Positions 54,032 to 63,523 of a stretch of 64,000 bases of DNA are shown here, one piece after another. A model generated the notes under the pieces. The model ran no database searches. It was not told where the DNA came from and was given only the letters and a program-made list of their open reading frames with translations. Positions within the stretch are counted from its first letter, which is position 1. Each line of letters opens with the position of its first letter. The stretch spans positions 1 through 64,000 of the forward strand of contig CAZOLI010000005.1 of assembly GCA_964580675.1 (NCBI GenBank), written 5' to 3'. The stretch is from CAZOLI01 sp964580675. GTDB taxonomy: Bacteria > Planctomycetota > MHYJ01 > CAYXQY01. The position numbers were made by a program, and so were the translations under genes.

Positions 54032-57000
54032 ATGCCTCGGAAAATAACGAAGGAGACCTGGAATGCGTTCTGGATTCTTTCATTTTTGGGACTGATCGCC
54101 GGACTGCTTTTTCTGTTTCCATGGTCCCCTTTTCAGCCCGAATCAACCGCCGAAAAAGACGAAACAAATCAAAAAACCTCTTCTGAAGTCAACCAACAGA
54201 CGATCAGGTCAGAAGAACCATCCAACGTTGCGGGGCCGAACCAGGACAACGTATCTCCCGACGGAATACAGGACAAACATACCGCTCCCGAAGAAAATAA
54301 GAACAATGACGAAACCAAAAAGGGAGAAACACAGGAGACGAACAAAACGACAACATCCCCGGAAGAGATAAGAAAATACATCAATGCCGACGACGAACGG
54401 GATTGGACGAAACACATTGACGAAATGCTGGACGGGGAGTACGTCCCGCACGAACTGCTGGTGGAGTTTGACGGAGGCATAAACGATAGTGGCCTAACAA
54501 AGGTCGTTGATGCTCTAGGGGCAAAACGAACCGGGAAGTTACAAAAACCGGACGGCACCCCCACACTGCCCGGCTGGGTACACATCAAACTTCCCGACGA
54601 TGTTTCCGTCGCGAAAGGGCTAAGCACACTGAAGGAAAATTTCGGAGACGAAAAGGTTCTCTCCCACGCAGAGCCAAACTTTGTGGGAAAAGTAAACGTG
54701 GAACCGAATGATCCGGATTATCCGAGTCTATGGGGCATGAATGATTCGGACGACACCGATATCGATGCACCGGAAGGATGGGACACAAAACGAAACGCGG
54801 ATGACGTTGTGGTCAGTGTTATAGACACCGGGGTGGATTACAATCACGAAGACCTGTCCAATAACATGTGGGTCAATACTGACGAAGCGAACGGGACGGC
54901 TGGTGTGGATGATGATGGCAACGGATACGTGGACGACGTCCATGGATACGACTTCGTCAACTCCGATTCGGATCCGGATGACGACAACAGCCACGGATCC
55001 CACTGCGCCGGAACCATCGGGGCAAAGGGAGACAACGGCACCGGGGTTGTCGGCGTGGCCTGGAACACCAACATCATGGCCCTGAAAGTTGCGGATTCCG
55101 GCGGTTCACTCACCACAGCGGATACGGTTGATGGGATTACCTACGGCACGGACAACGGGGCCGATGTGCTCAGCAATTCCTATGCGTTCCCCTCATTTTC
55201 CTCGTCAATGAAAGATGCCGTTCAGTACGCCGAAAGCAACGGTGTGCTCTTTCCCGCAGCAGCCGGGAATGATTCCTCGGATAACGACACGGACCCGGTT
55301 TATCCCGCCAATTATGACGTACAAAACGTCATTTCGGTGGCCGCCACCGACTCCAGCGATGAACTTTCTTCTTTTTCAAATTACGGAGACGAAACCGTGC
55401 ATCTCGGTGCTCCGGGGAGTTCCATACTCAGTACAACACCGGGGAACAACTACGGATACAAGTCCGGTACATCAATGGCCACCCCGCATGTATCCGGTGT
55501 CGGAACCGTTTTGATGTCTGTGTACTCCTCCCTTTCGTACACAAAAATTAAAGAAGCTATAATCCAGGGCGGGGATTACAAATCAGCCCTTTCGTCTTAT
55601 ACGATCTCGGGCAACCGTCTGGATCTGGAAGGTTCCTTTGACTACCTGTCTGATCCCGACAACAACGACCCCAGTGCCAATTTTTCGTTCAGTCCAACCA
55701 ATCCGATCCCGGGGGAGACCGTAAACTTCACGGATGAATCCGGTGACTCGGACGGAAGCGTTGATGCCTGGAGCTGGGATTTCGGCGACGGGGCCACCAG
55801 CACCGACCAGAACCCCTCCCACACCTATGCCTCCGGCGGCACCTACACGGTCACCCTGACGGTCACCGACGACGACGGGGGCACAGACACGACCAGTCAG
55901 GACATCACCGTATTAAACGCTCCGACCGCGGATTTTTTCTACTCCCCCACTTTTCCGGCCACCGGTGAGAGTATTGAGTTCACGGACCAATCCAGTGATG
56001 CGGACGGCTCCATCTCCTCCTGGGAATGGGACTTCATAAGCGACGGCCCCACCGACAGCACTACCCAGAACCCGACACACAGTTACTCCTACGCCGACAC
56101 ATATACGGTGACCCTGACCGTAACCGACGACGACGGATTGACCGATTCCACAAGTAAGGACGTCAGGGTGGTTTCCGGCAATACCGTATTTGCGGATAAC
56201 TTCGACGACGGAACCCTCACCGACAAGTGGAACGTCAATAACATCAGCGGCTACGGCGTTTCCGACGTGGACACAAGCACCGCCAGTTCCGGATCGTACT
56301 CGATGTACACCGGGGAGGACGAAATTGCCACCGCCACCGACTCCGTGGACCTTTCTTCTTATGATGTGGGAAGCGTAAACACATGGATCCGCCGCGGGGA
56401 CACCGCATTCAGTGATGACCCGGAATCCGGCGAGGACCTGGTTGTGGAGTATCGGGCCTCGGACGGCACCTGGAACAGCCTGAAAAGCTACGCCGGGGAC
56501 GGCACGGATGGCGAGATCTATACCCCCACCCTCTCGCTCCCCGACGCGGCCTTCCACAGCAGTTTCCGACTCCGGTTTCACCAGCTTGACGGAACCGGCA
56601 CGGATTACGACTACTGGCACGTCGACGACGTCAAGATCACGGCCGATACCTCCGACAGCACGAACTCCCCGCCGAGTGCTGATTTTTCCTTCAGCCCGAA
56701 TCATCCAAACCCCGGGGAAACGGTGGATTTCACGGATCAATCCAGTGACTCGGATGGAAGCATCTCCTCCTGGAGCTGGGACCTTGACGGGGATGCAAAC
56801 GAAGACAGCACCAACCAGAATCCCTCCCACAGCTTCTCCTCCGGCGGGACCTACACGGTCACCCTGATGGTCACCGACAACGTAGGGGCCACCGACACGG
56901 TAAGCAAGGACATTGTGATCAACAAATCACCCTCGGCATCGTTTTCCTACTCGCCGGGTGATCCCGATCCCGAAGAAACGGTGGATATTACCGACCAATC

Positions 57001-58969
57001 CAGCGATCCGGACGGAAAGATCTCCTCCTACAGCTGGGACTTCGGAGACGGGTCCACCAGCACCGATCAGAACCCGTCCCACAGTTATTCCTCCTCAAAC
57101 ACATATACCGTCACCCTGACGGTCACCGACGACGATGGGGCCACCAGTACCACCAGCCAGAACATTCTGGTGAATATGCCGCCCACGGTGTCGTTTTCTA
57201 TCTCGCCGGGAGACCCCAATCCCGGGGAAACGGTGGATTTCACGGATCAATCCAGCGACTTGGACGGAACCATCTCCTCCTACAGCTGGGATTTCGGGGA
57301 CGGGTCCACCAGCACCAATCAAAATCCCTCCCACAGTTATTCCTCCTCCGGCTTCTATACGGTCACTCTGACGATCACCGACGACGATGGAACCACGAAT
57401 GCCCTCAGTCAGACGGTGGAGGTAAGCGCCAACACGTCTCCGAAAGCCGATTTTACCTTCTCTCCCCAATTTCCGCTGGTCGGGGAAACGGTCTATTTCT
57501 CGGATCAATCCACCGATTCGGTCGGAACCATCTCCTCCTACAGCTGGGACTTCGGGGACGGGTCCACCGGAAGTGGCTCAAGGGTGAGTCACAGTTACGG
57601 ATCGGACGGCTCCTACACCGTGACGCTGACGGTCACCGACGACGACGGGGTAAGTTCCTCCGTTTCAAAGACCTTGAACGTTACGAAGTTACAAACCATA
57701 TTTTCGGATTCCTTTGAACGAAGCAGCCCGGGCACCGACTGGGACGTCTCCGGCAACGGCGTCGGTGATACCGGCACCCACACGGCCGGTTCCGGTTCGT
57801 ATTCCCTGTACACCGCCGAGAGCGAAGTAACGGTCACCTCCCGGGCCATCGATCTTTCTTCCTACAACGAAGGTCGTCTAACCGCCTGGGTACGGAAAGG
57901 ATCGGATAACTTCAGCGAATACCCGGATGCCGAGGATGACCTGGAGGTGAAATACCGGACCTCCTCCGGCAACTGGGACCGTGTCAGCAGTTATGCGGGG
58001 GGCGGCATGGAGGGTCAGATTTATAAACTTGAGGTCCCCCTTCCGGTCGACGCATTCCACACGGATTTCAAAGTGCGGTTCCATCAAACGGACGGTACCG
58101 GAAGCAACCTGGACTACTGGCACATGGATGATGTGAATGTGGAAGCGGCCTCGGCCGGCACGGTGATCGGTGAAACCGGACGGATCAGGGTGGACAACGA
58201 GGGCTGGCATACACAACAGTTTGAAGGAAACTACCTGGACCCGGTGGTCATTATGAAACCGGCTTCCTACCACGATGGACAGCCGGCCCACATCCGTCTC
58301 CGGAACGTCACCGGCAGTTCGTTTGAGTTTTTGATCGAGGAGTGGCGGTACCAGGACGGAAACCATGGCGGGGAAACGATGAGTTACCTGGTGGTGGAGA
58401 ATGGAACGCACCAGCTGCCGGACGGATACCAACTTGAGGCCGGCACGGTCGATTCGGGCCTGGTCTTCGGGGACGGCTGGGAGACGGTGTCCTTCAGTAG
58501 TTCCTTCTCGGAGACCCCGGTGGTGTTCGGTCAGGCACAAACCCACAACGACGATCATCCGATCGTCACACGGATCCAGAACGCGATGACTGGCGATTTT
58601 CAGATGGTGATGCAGGAGGAAGAACAGGAGGGCGACCATCCGCAGGAAACCCTTGGATACGTGGCCATTAGCCGGGATGAGGGAACCATCAGCACCGCCT
58701 CGACCGATGTGGCCCGGACGCCAAACATCGTGACCCACAGCTGGTTCCGGATGAACCTCTCAAACCAGTTTGACCAGAACCCGGTCTTCCTTGCCGGCAC
58801 CCAAACGACCGACAGTGGTGATACGGCCACCATCCGGTACCGGAACCTCTCCGGGACGGACGTTGATGTGAAGATCGAGGAGGAACAGAGCAACGACAGC
58901 GAGACCTGGCACACCACAGAAATGGTGGGATACCTCGTGATGGACGGCAGGGTGTTTATCAAGAAGTAA
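54032..58969 (+). CDS. Large secreted subtilase with six PKD domains and lectin-like repeats
   Basis: The product has 1645 residues from the ATG with GAGGGGG 6 bases upstream; the upstream GTG at 53993 lacks such a site. A signal or anchor helix (about 9-30) is followed by a Glu/Asn/Thr-rich linker, a propeptide-like region (about 135-220) and an S8 peptidase with Asp265 (VIDTGVD), His321 (SHGSHCAGTI) and Ser481 (SGTSMATPH). Then come PKD domains 1-2, a beta-sandwich, PKD 3-6, a second copy of the beta-sandwich (both end in DYWH.DDV), and three repeats of about 90 residues with the theme W..V.F...F..PVV. The array implies binding to glycans or other polymers outside the cell. Asp is heavily over-used. 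Confidence 0.93.
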   Translation: MPRKITKETWNAFWILSFLGLIAGLLFLFPWSPFQPESTAEKDETNQKTSSEVNQQTIRSEEPSNVAGPNQDNVSPDGIQDKHTAPEENKNNDETKKGETQETNKTTTSPEEIRKYINADDERDWTKHIDEMLDGEYVPHELLVEFDGGINDSGLTKVVDALGAKRTGKLQKPDGTPTLPGWVHIKLPDDVSVAKGLSTLKENFGDEKVLSHAEPNFVGKVNVEPNDPDYPSLWGMNDSDDTDIDAPEGWDTKRNADDVVVSVIDTGVDYNHEDLSNNMWVNTDEANGTAGVDDDGNGYVDDVHGYDFVNSDSDPDDDNSHGSHCAGTIGAKGDNGTGVVGVAWNTNIMALKVADSGGSLTTADTVDGITYGTDNGADVLSNSYAFPSFSSSMKDAVQYAESNGVLFPAAAGNDSSDNDTDPVYPANYDVQNVISVAATDSSDELSSFSNYGDETVHLGAPGSSILSTTPGNNYGYKSGTSMATPHVSGVGTVLMSVYSSLSYTKIKEAIIQGGDYKSALSSYTISGNRLDLEGSFDYLSDPDNNDPSANFSFSPTNPIPGETVNFTDESGDSDGSVDAWSWDFGDGATSTDQNPSHTYASGGTYTVTLTVTDDDGGTDTTSQDITVLNAPTADFFYSPTFPATGESIEFTDQSSDADGSISSWEWDFISDGPTDSTTQNPTHSYSYADTYTVTLTVTDDDGLTDSTSKDVRVVSGNTVFADNFDDGTLTDKWNVNNISGYGVSDVDTSTASSGSYSMYTGEDEIATATDSVDLSSYDVGSVNTWIRRGDTAFSDDPESGEDLVVEYRASDGTWNSLKSYAGDGTDGEIYTPTLSLPDAAFHSSFRLRFHQLDGTGTDYDYWHVDDVKITADTSDSTNSPPSADFSFSPNHPNPGETVDFTDQSSDSDGSISSWSWDLDGDANEDSTNQNPSHSFSSGGTYTVTLMVTDNVGATDTVSKDIVINKSPSASFSYSPGDPDPEETVDITDQSSDPDGKISSYSWDFGDGSTSTDQNPSHSYSSSNTYTVTLTVTDDDGATSTTSQNILVNMPPTVSFSISPGDPNPGETVDFTDQSSDLDGTISSYSWDFGDGSTSTNQNPSHSYSSSGFYTVTLTITDDDGTTNALSQTVEVSANTSPKADFTFSPQFPLVGETVYFSDQSTDSVGTISSYSWDFGDGSTGSGSRVSHSYGSDGSYTVTLTVTDDDGVSSSVSKTLNVTKLQTIFSDSFERSSPGTDWDVSGNGVGDTGTHTAGSGSYSLYTAESEVTVTSRAIDLSSYNEGRLTAWVRKGSDNFSEYPDAEDDLEVKYRTSSGNWDRVSSYAGGGMEGQIYKLEVPLPVDAFHTDFKVRFHQTDGTGSNLDYWHMDDVNVEAASAGTVIGETGRIRVDNEGWHTQQFEGNYLDPVVIMKPASYHDGQPAHIRLRNVTGSSFEFLIEEWRYQDGNHGGETMSYLVVENGTHQLPDGYQLEAGTVDSGLVFGDGWETVSFSSSFSETPVVFGQAQTHNDDHPIVTRIQNAMTGDFQMVMQEEEQEGDHPQETLGYVAISRDEGTISTASTDVARTPNIVTHSWFRMNLSNQFDQNPVFLAGTQTTDSGDTATIRYRNLSGTDVDVKIEEEQSNDSETWHTTEMVGYLVMDGRVFIKK

Positions 58970-58996
58970 TAATCGAAGGTCTTCACCTCATATACC

Positions 58997-59018
58997 GGAG
59001 AACGTATTTGGGTTCTCC
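58997..59018 (+). terminator. Hairpin after the subtilase gene
   Basis: GGAGAAC and GTTCTCC form a 7-bp stem with an 8-base loop, 27 bases past the stop. No T-run follows, so termination would need Rho or be partial. Confidence 0.35.
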
Positions 59019-59256
59019 ACTTAACCTGGACCCCTGTAGCATTGACATCACGAGAGAAGATCGGAGGGGGAAAAGGGGTTGATCCATCCACAGGGAAGAA
59101 ACACCGCATTGGGTGCTGAAGGAATTCGAACCATATCCTGCGGTTGACGTTTACATTTGAATATTGCACCGAGGGATGGGAAGATTTCTAAAGAAACACC
59201 GAAAAATACATAATCACCGGGTCAAGTCAATAATTAACATTTAAACTGGGGTCGTA

Positions 59257-60510
59257 TTGAATAAATTCCAAATAACCACAATGGGTGCTGTGGCCATCGT
59301 GGGCTTATTTGTGCTCGGTGTGGCCGCAAAAAACCTGTTGCTGGATTCCGACGATTTCGAAACCAATACGCCTGGCGAAGGAACGGTTTCCAAACGCTCC
59401 GGTGACGTGTCCCAAAAGCCGGGAGAAAACGATAAGTCGGCCTTCGACACCGCCGAGCCGTCAGAAGGCCAATCCGACGATTCCACGCCATCGGATGAAG
59501 GAACAGATCGGGGGAATCAATCCGCAAACCAGACCGGAACCGGAAGGAAACCGACCGGAGATAACACAGCCCCTGATGGAGGTACTTCACGATCCACCAA
59601 TGCAAAAAGCGACGTGGATCAATTCCTCGCCGCCCCCGACGGTTCCAAAAAAGCAGAGGAAGCGAAGGAAGCGATAAAAGAGAACCTGTCGGACAACCCG
59701 GGAAGGGCCATTTCATCGCTGGAATCCAAATTAAAAGACTCGTCCACGTCCCGAACAAATACAAGCCGCCTGCTCCGGCTACTCCATGAAGAAGGGGGAA
59801 TTCACGGACAGCTGTTGATGGGGGATCTGCTGAACAGCGAACGAACAGTGCTGGTTCGAGCAGTCCTGGACACAATATCACAGGTAAGGGAACCGGCTTC
59901 GGACCTTGTGGACGCCCTGATGCATCAGATACGGATAAGGAAGACCTCGGATCCCCTGTTTTCCCGGTTTGTGCAGACGGCCCGGAACCTCTCCCGGGAC
60001 GCTGACCCGGAACACCGTCCGGGGATACGAAATAGGTTGCTCTCAGCCCTCGGAAAACGAATCAAAACCCCTTCCCTCGATGAGCTAAAAAAACAACTTA
60101 AAAACAATCCATCCGAGACCAGGAAGGCAATGCTGGTGTCCGCGCTTGCGGACGCATCGGGGCCGGAGGTGGTTCGTTATTTGCTCGATGAATTCCGTAA
60201 TGCGTCCACGCCGCTGGCGGTTGGTGCATATGCACATGCTCTGGCGGAGCGTGACCTGGACGAATACAGATCGGATGACAGACAGGAATCGACCTCCGAC
60301 GGCAAACGTGTCGAGCATGAGGCGTGGGCGTTCTTCAAAGAGAAGCTCTCTTACAGTGGACGGATCTTCGTCCGGTACACGGCGGTTGAATTTTTCGGGA
60401 AGCGACACCGTAACGGAAATACGGAAGCGACCTCCCTCCTTCAGGAAGCAGCTCGCAAAGACGAAAACGTGGCCGTGAAAAAACGGGCCAAATTTTATCT
60501 GGGTGATTAA
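59257..60510 (+). CDS. Membrane-anchored HEAT-like protein, unknown function
   Basis: The product has 417 residues from a TTG with GGGG 5 bases upstream; an ATG at 59281 has no such site but is possible. A single membrane helix (about 9-25) leads to a Ser/Thr/Gly/Asp-rich linker (about 30-125) and then a helical domain with HEAT-like repeats (about 130-415). The layout repeats that of the zinc-ribbon protein at 15003, without the ribbon. The function is unknown. It lies 287 bases after the subtilase on the same strand and may depend on it, but no link is shown. Confidence 0.72.
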   Translation: MNKFQITTMGAVAIVGLFVLGVAAKNLLLDSDDFETNTPGEGTVSKRSGDVSQKPGENDKSAFDTAEPSEGQSDDSTPSDEGTDRGNQSANQTGTGRKPTGDNTAPDGGTSRSTNAKSDVDQFLAAPDGSKKAEEAKEAIKENLSDNPGRAISSLESKLKDSSTSRTNTSRLLRLLHEEGGIHGQLLMGDLLNSERTVLVRAVLDTISQVREPASDLVDALMHQIRIRKTSDPLFSRFVQTARNLSRDADPEHRPGIRNRLLSALGKRIKTPSLDELKKQLKNNPSETRKAMLVSALADASGPEVVRYLLDEFRNASTPLAVGAYAHALAERDLDEYRSDDRQESTSDGKRVEHEAWAFFKEKLSYSGRIFVRYTAVEFFGKRHRNGNTEATSLLQEAARKDENVAVKKRAKFYLGD

Positions 60511-60559
60511 ACCGCCGGCTGGAGTGGTCGCCGGGTTGGTTTTTCCCCTGCCTACCGCC

Positions 60560-60568
60560 TGATAGAAT
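60560..60568 (+). promoter_or_regulatory. Extended -10 promoter for the first hydrolase
   Basis: TGATAGAAT is a match to the extended -10 form TGnTAnAAT. There is no good -35. A start near 60575 gives a leader of about 50 bases. Confidence 0.35.
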
Positions 60569-60626
60569 ATAACGTTTCGGAAACCTATAGAAGGAACGTG
60601 GTTTCTCCACGATACCGATAAAACAC

Positions 60627-61517
60627 ATGCAACGCTGGTTCCGGCGTGGAATGGAAAAATTACAGAAGTGGTCTACGTGGAGGTACATCTTGTTGAAAAT
60701 TCTCCTGTACGTGGTCATCACGCTCTTGATTCTGGTTGGTTTTGTTCTGTTTTTTGAAAGCAGTTTTGTTTACCACCCGGTCAAACACCCCGGTGGAAAC
60801 TGGGAGCCACCTGAATTACATGATTCGATCCACGACGTTACCTTCGAAGCGGAAGACGGAACAGAACTTCATGGTTGGTGGGTACCAAAGAAGGACACGG
60901 ACACAACCCTGCTATGGTATCATGGCAACGCGGGAAATTTGAGTCATCGGTTGGGGGGGATCCGGGATTTTTTTGATCTCGGGGTCCAGATACTGATTAT
61001 GGATTACAGGGGATACGGAAAAAGTGAGGGATCACCATCCGAAGATGGTATATACATGGATGGAGAAGCGGCGTACACATTCCTCCGTAAAGAGAAAAAC
61101 GTCCCGGCATCGGAATTGTTTATTCTCGGGCGTTCCCTCGGTGCAGCGGTGGCGACGCACGTGGCCGGGAAGTTTCCGACCGGCGGTCTTATTCTGGTGT
61201 CCGGATTTCCCTCCGCCAGATCAATGGTTCCCCGCGTATTGCCGATCCCCGGATTGCACTTCCTGGTTCGCCATAACCTGGATTCCGCCTCCCGTATTGG
61301 CAGTATTGAAACCCCCTTGTTAATGATGCACGGATCCGAAGACAATATTGTGCCACCGGAGCTCGGCAGGAAATTATTCGAACACGCCACGGAACCAAAA
61401 GAATTTCGACTTCTCGATGGTGCGGGCCATAACAACATTCACCTGAGGTCCGGCAAAGAATACCTCTCGGCAATCCGAACGTTCATCAAAAACAACGGCG
61501 GAAACACACCGAAATAA
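60627..61517 (+). CDS. Membrane-anchored alpha/beta hydrolase
   Basis: The product has 296 residues. A membrane helix (about 22-46) precedes the hydrolase fold, which opens with YHPVKHPGGNWEPPELHD and contains the oxyanion block YHGNAGN, DYRGYGKSEG, the nucleophile elbow GRSLGAA (Ser near 174), Asp in HGSEDNIVP and His in GAGHNN. It belongs to the ABHD13/BEM46-type hydrolases, thought to act on lipid or thioester substrates. The next gene is a close paralogue, and both probably act at the inner membrane. Confidence 0.88.
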   Translation: MQRWFRRGMEKLQKWSTWRYILLKILLYVVITLLILVGFVLFFESSFVYHPVKHPGGNWEPPELHDSIHDVTFEAEDGTELHGWWVPKKDTDTTLLWYHGNAGNLSHRLGGIRDFFDLGVQILIMDYRGYGKSEGSPSEDGIYMDGEAAYTFLRKEKNVPASELFILGRSLGAAVATHVAGKFPTGGLILVSGFPSARSMVPRVLPIPGLHFLVRHNLDSASRIGSIETPLLMMHGSEDNIVPPELGRKLFEHATEPKEFRLLDGAGHNNIHLRSGKEYLSAIRTFIKNNGGNTPK

Positions 61518-61582
61518 AGCGAGGACCACAACTTAATGGAACCCGGTCTTCCCGGCACCGAACACGTTAATGAACCGGAATC

Positions 61583-62452
61583 ATGATTATTGATATTCTC
61601 GTGCTTTTTGTGGTGTCATTCGGACTGTTGGCGGTATTTCTCTGGAAGTGGGAATGGCGCTTTATTTTTTATCCGAGCCCGTATCCGGAAGGATATTGGA
61701 ACCCGCCGGAACTCGGATCGAAGATTCAGGAGGTCACATTTGACGCCCCGGATGGCCTTAAACTAAACGGCTGGTGGGCACCGGGGAATGAAACGGATCG
61801 CACTCTTTTATGGATGCACGGGAACTCCGGAAATATCACCTTCCGATTGCAGGACCTCAACCTGTATATGGAAATGGGGCTTCAGGTTCTTCTATTTGAT
61901 TACCGGGGATACGGAAAAAGCGAAGGGACACCGAGTGAGGAAGGGTTATATCAGGATGCGGAGGCAGCCCTTTCGTTTTTGACCGAAGAAATCGGTGTTC
62001 AAGAACAGGACGTCATACTTCTTGGAAGATCGCTGGGCGGGGCCATCGCGACACATCTCGCCCTTCAGTCGGACCCGGGCGGGCTTCTGCTCCAATCGCC
62101 GTTTACGAGCATCCGGGACATGACGGGAAACGCCCTTCCCGTTCCGGGAGTGCCTCAACTTATGACCATCGGACTGGACTCCACGGAACGGATTCAGGAC
62201 GTTTCCACACCGGTCTTTATCATCCACGGTTCGGAGGACGGGGTCGTGCCGATTCAATTCGGGCGGAGGTTGTACGAGCTGGCGGAGGAACCAAAGTGGT
62301 TTCTCGAGATTGAGGGTGCAGGACACGATTACCTGAGCAACGTCGGTGGAGACACCTACAGAACGGCCGTTAAACGGTTTGTACTGGAAGGGGATCCCAA
62401 AATTGACGATCAGGGAAACATGGACAGCTGTTCCGGTCCGGGTCGTGAGTAA
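61583..62452 (+). CDS. Alpha/beta hydrolase, tandem paralogue
   Basis: The product has 289 residues with one N-terminal hydrophobic helix (about 1-20). The motifs match the previous gene one for one: YPSPYPEGYWNPPELG, MHGNSGN, DYRGYGKSEG, GRSLGGA, HGSEDGVVP and GAGHDY. The pair looks like a tandem duplication that has since diverged. The last 43 bases of the coding region overlap the 3' end of the radical SAM gene on the other strand, which is an unusually long convergent overlap. Confidence 0.88.
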   Translation: MIIDILVLFVVSFGLLAVFLWKWEWRFIFYPSPYPEGYWNPPELGSKIQEVTFDAPDGLKLNGWWAPGNETDRTLLWMHGNSGNITFRLQDLNLYMEMGLQVLLFDYRGYGKSEGTPSEEGLYQDAEAALSFLTEEIGVQEQDVILLGRSLGGAIATHLALQSDPGGLLLQSPFTSIRDMTGNALPVPGVPQLMTIGLDSTERIQDVSTPVFIIHGSEDGVVPIQFGRRLYELAEEPKWFLEIEGAGHDYLSNVGGDTYRTAVKRFVLEGDPKIDDQGNMDSCSGPGRE

Positions 62453-63477
62453 TTGGATGTGGTCAACGCCATTCCGCTTTCCGAGAGACCGCTTTTTTCA
62501 AGGCCCACCTGATAAAGGGATTTCATCTGCTCGGCAAATACGCCGCTTCCCTCCATCCGGGAGTGAAAGGAGGAATCATTTAACGCGCCGTCTCGCATGC
62601 TCCGGATCCGGTTGGTAATTTTGTTTTTCTTCTCCGGAAACACCTCCTCGAGCCAATTCAGAAACAGGTCCTTTACGCCGTGCGGAAGCCGAAGCGGTAC
62701 GTATCCCGCCGAAGTGGCCCCGGCTTCAGCAGCTCGCTCGAGTATTCGGGGAAGTTCATGGTCCGTCAGACCCGGAATAACCGGTGCCACCATTACGCGA
62801 ACGGGAATATCCCGGTCGGCAAGTTTTTTCACCGCCTTTAACCGCCGGTGAGGTTGACTGGTCCGTGGTTCCATTTCACGACAAATTTCCTGGTCCAGGG
62901 TGGTGATGGACAGATTGACCCGGACACAATTCTGTTCGTGAAGTGTGGAGAGCAGGTCGAGGTCCCGGGTTACCAGGTCATTTTTGGTAATGATCGAGAC
63001 CGGGTTCCTGAATTTTCGAAAGACCTTCAGGCAATCCCGGGTTAATTCCAGACCTTCTTCGATGGGTTGATACGGATCCGTCACTCCGCTGAGGGCCACG
63101 ACCTCGGGTTCCCAGTCCGGATCCGAAAGTTCCTCCCGCAGAAGTTCCGGCGCATTCTCCTTGATAAGAATTCGTGACTCAAAATCCAGTCCTGCGGAGA
63201 AACCAAGGGTTTCGTGTGTGGGACGGGCGTAACAGTAGATGCAACCGTGCTCGCAGCCCCGGTACGGATTCAGGCTTACGTCAAAAGAAACGTCCGGGCT
63301 GTCGTTTTCCGTGATGATCGATCGACTGCTGTCGCGAATAAGTTTGGTATCCGGCTCGATGTATTCCTCGAGATCCGTGTTATCCGGATCAATTTCCCGA
63401 TGGTATTCTTTGAAACGATTTTTCGGGTTTCCGGAAGCTCCACGACCGGGAACCGAATTGTCCCTGTTGCCTTCCAT
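62410..63477 (-). CDS. Radical SAM protein of the PA0069 / spore-photoproduct-lyase-like type
   Basis: The product has 355 residues. The 4Fe-4S/SAM motif is CEHGCIYCYA (Cys75, 79 and 82), preceded by SLNPYRG, the signature of this family. The SAM-binding region SGVTDPYQPIE and the C-terminal DGALNDSSFHSRM are also typical. Members are widespread and mostly uncharacterised; a DNA or RNA repair role has been suggested from the resemblance to spore photoproduct lyase, but is not proven. Its 3' end overlaps the tandem hydrolase gene by 43 bases. Confidence 0.92.
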   Translation of the reverse strand: MEGNRDNSVPGRGASGNPKNRFKEYHREIDPDNTDLEEYIEPDTKLIRDSSRSIITENDSPDVSFDVSLNPYRGCEHGCIYCYARPTHETLGFSAGLDFESRILIKENAPELLREELSDPDWEPEVVALSGVTDPYQPIEEGLELTRDCLKVFRKFRNPVSIITKNDLVTRDLDLLSTLHEQNCVRVNLSITTLDQEICREMEPRTSQPHRRLKAVKKLADRDIPVRVMVAPVIPGLTDHELPRILERAAEAGATSAGYVPLRLPHGVKDLFLNWLEEVFPEKKNKITNRIRSMRDGALNDSSFHSRMEGSGVFAEQMKSLYQVGLEKSGLSESGMALTTSNYSRPGPEQLSMFP

Positions 63478-63523
63478 CGGGGTGTACCTGTATATGGTAC
63501 GGTGCTATTTCACAAATGCGTAC

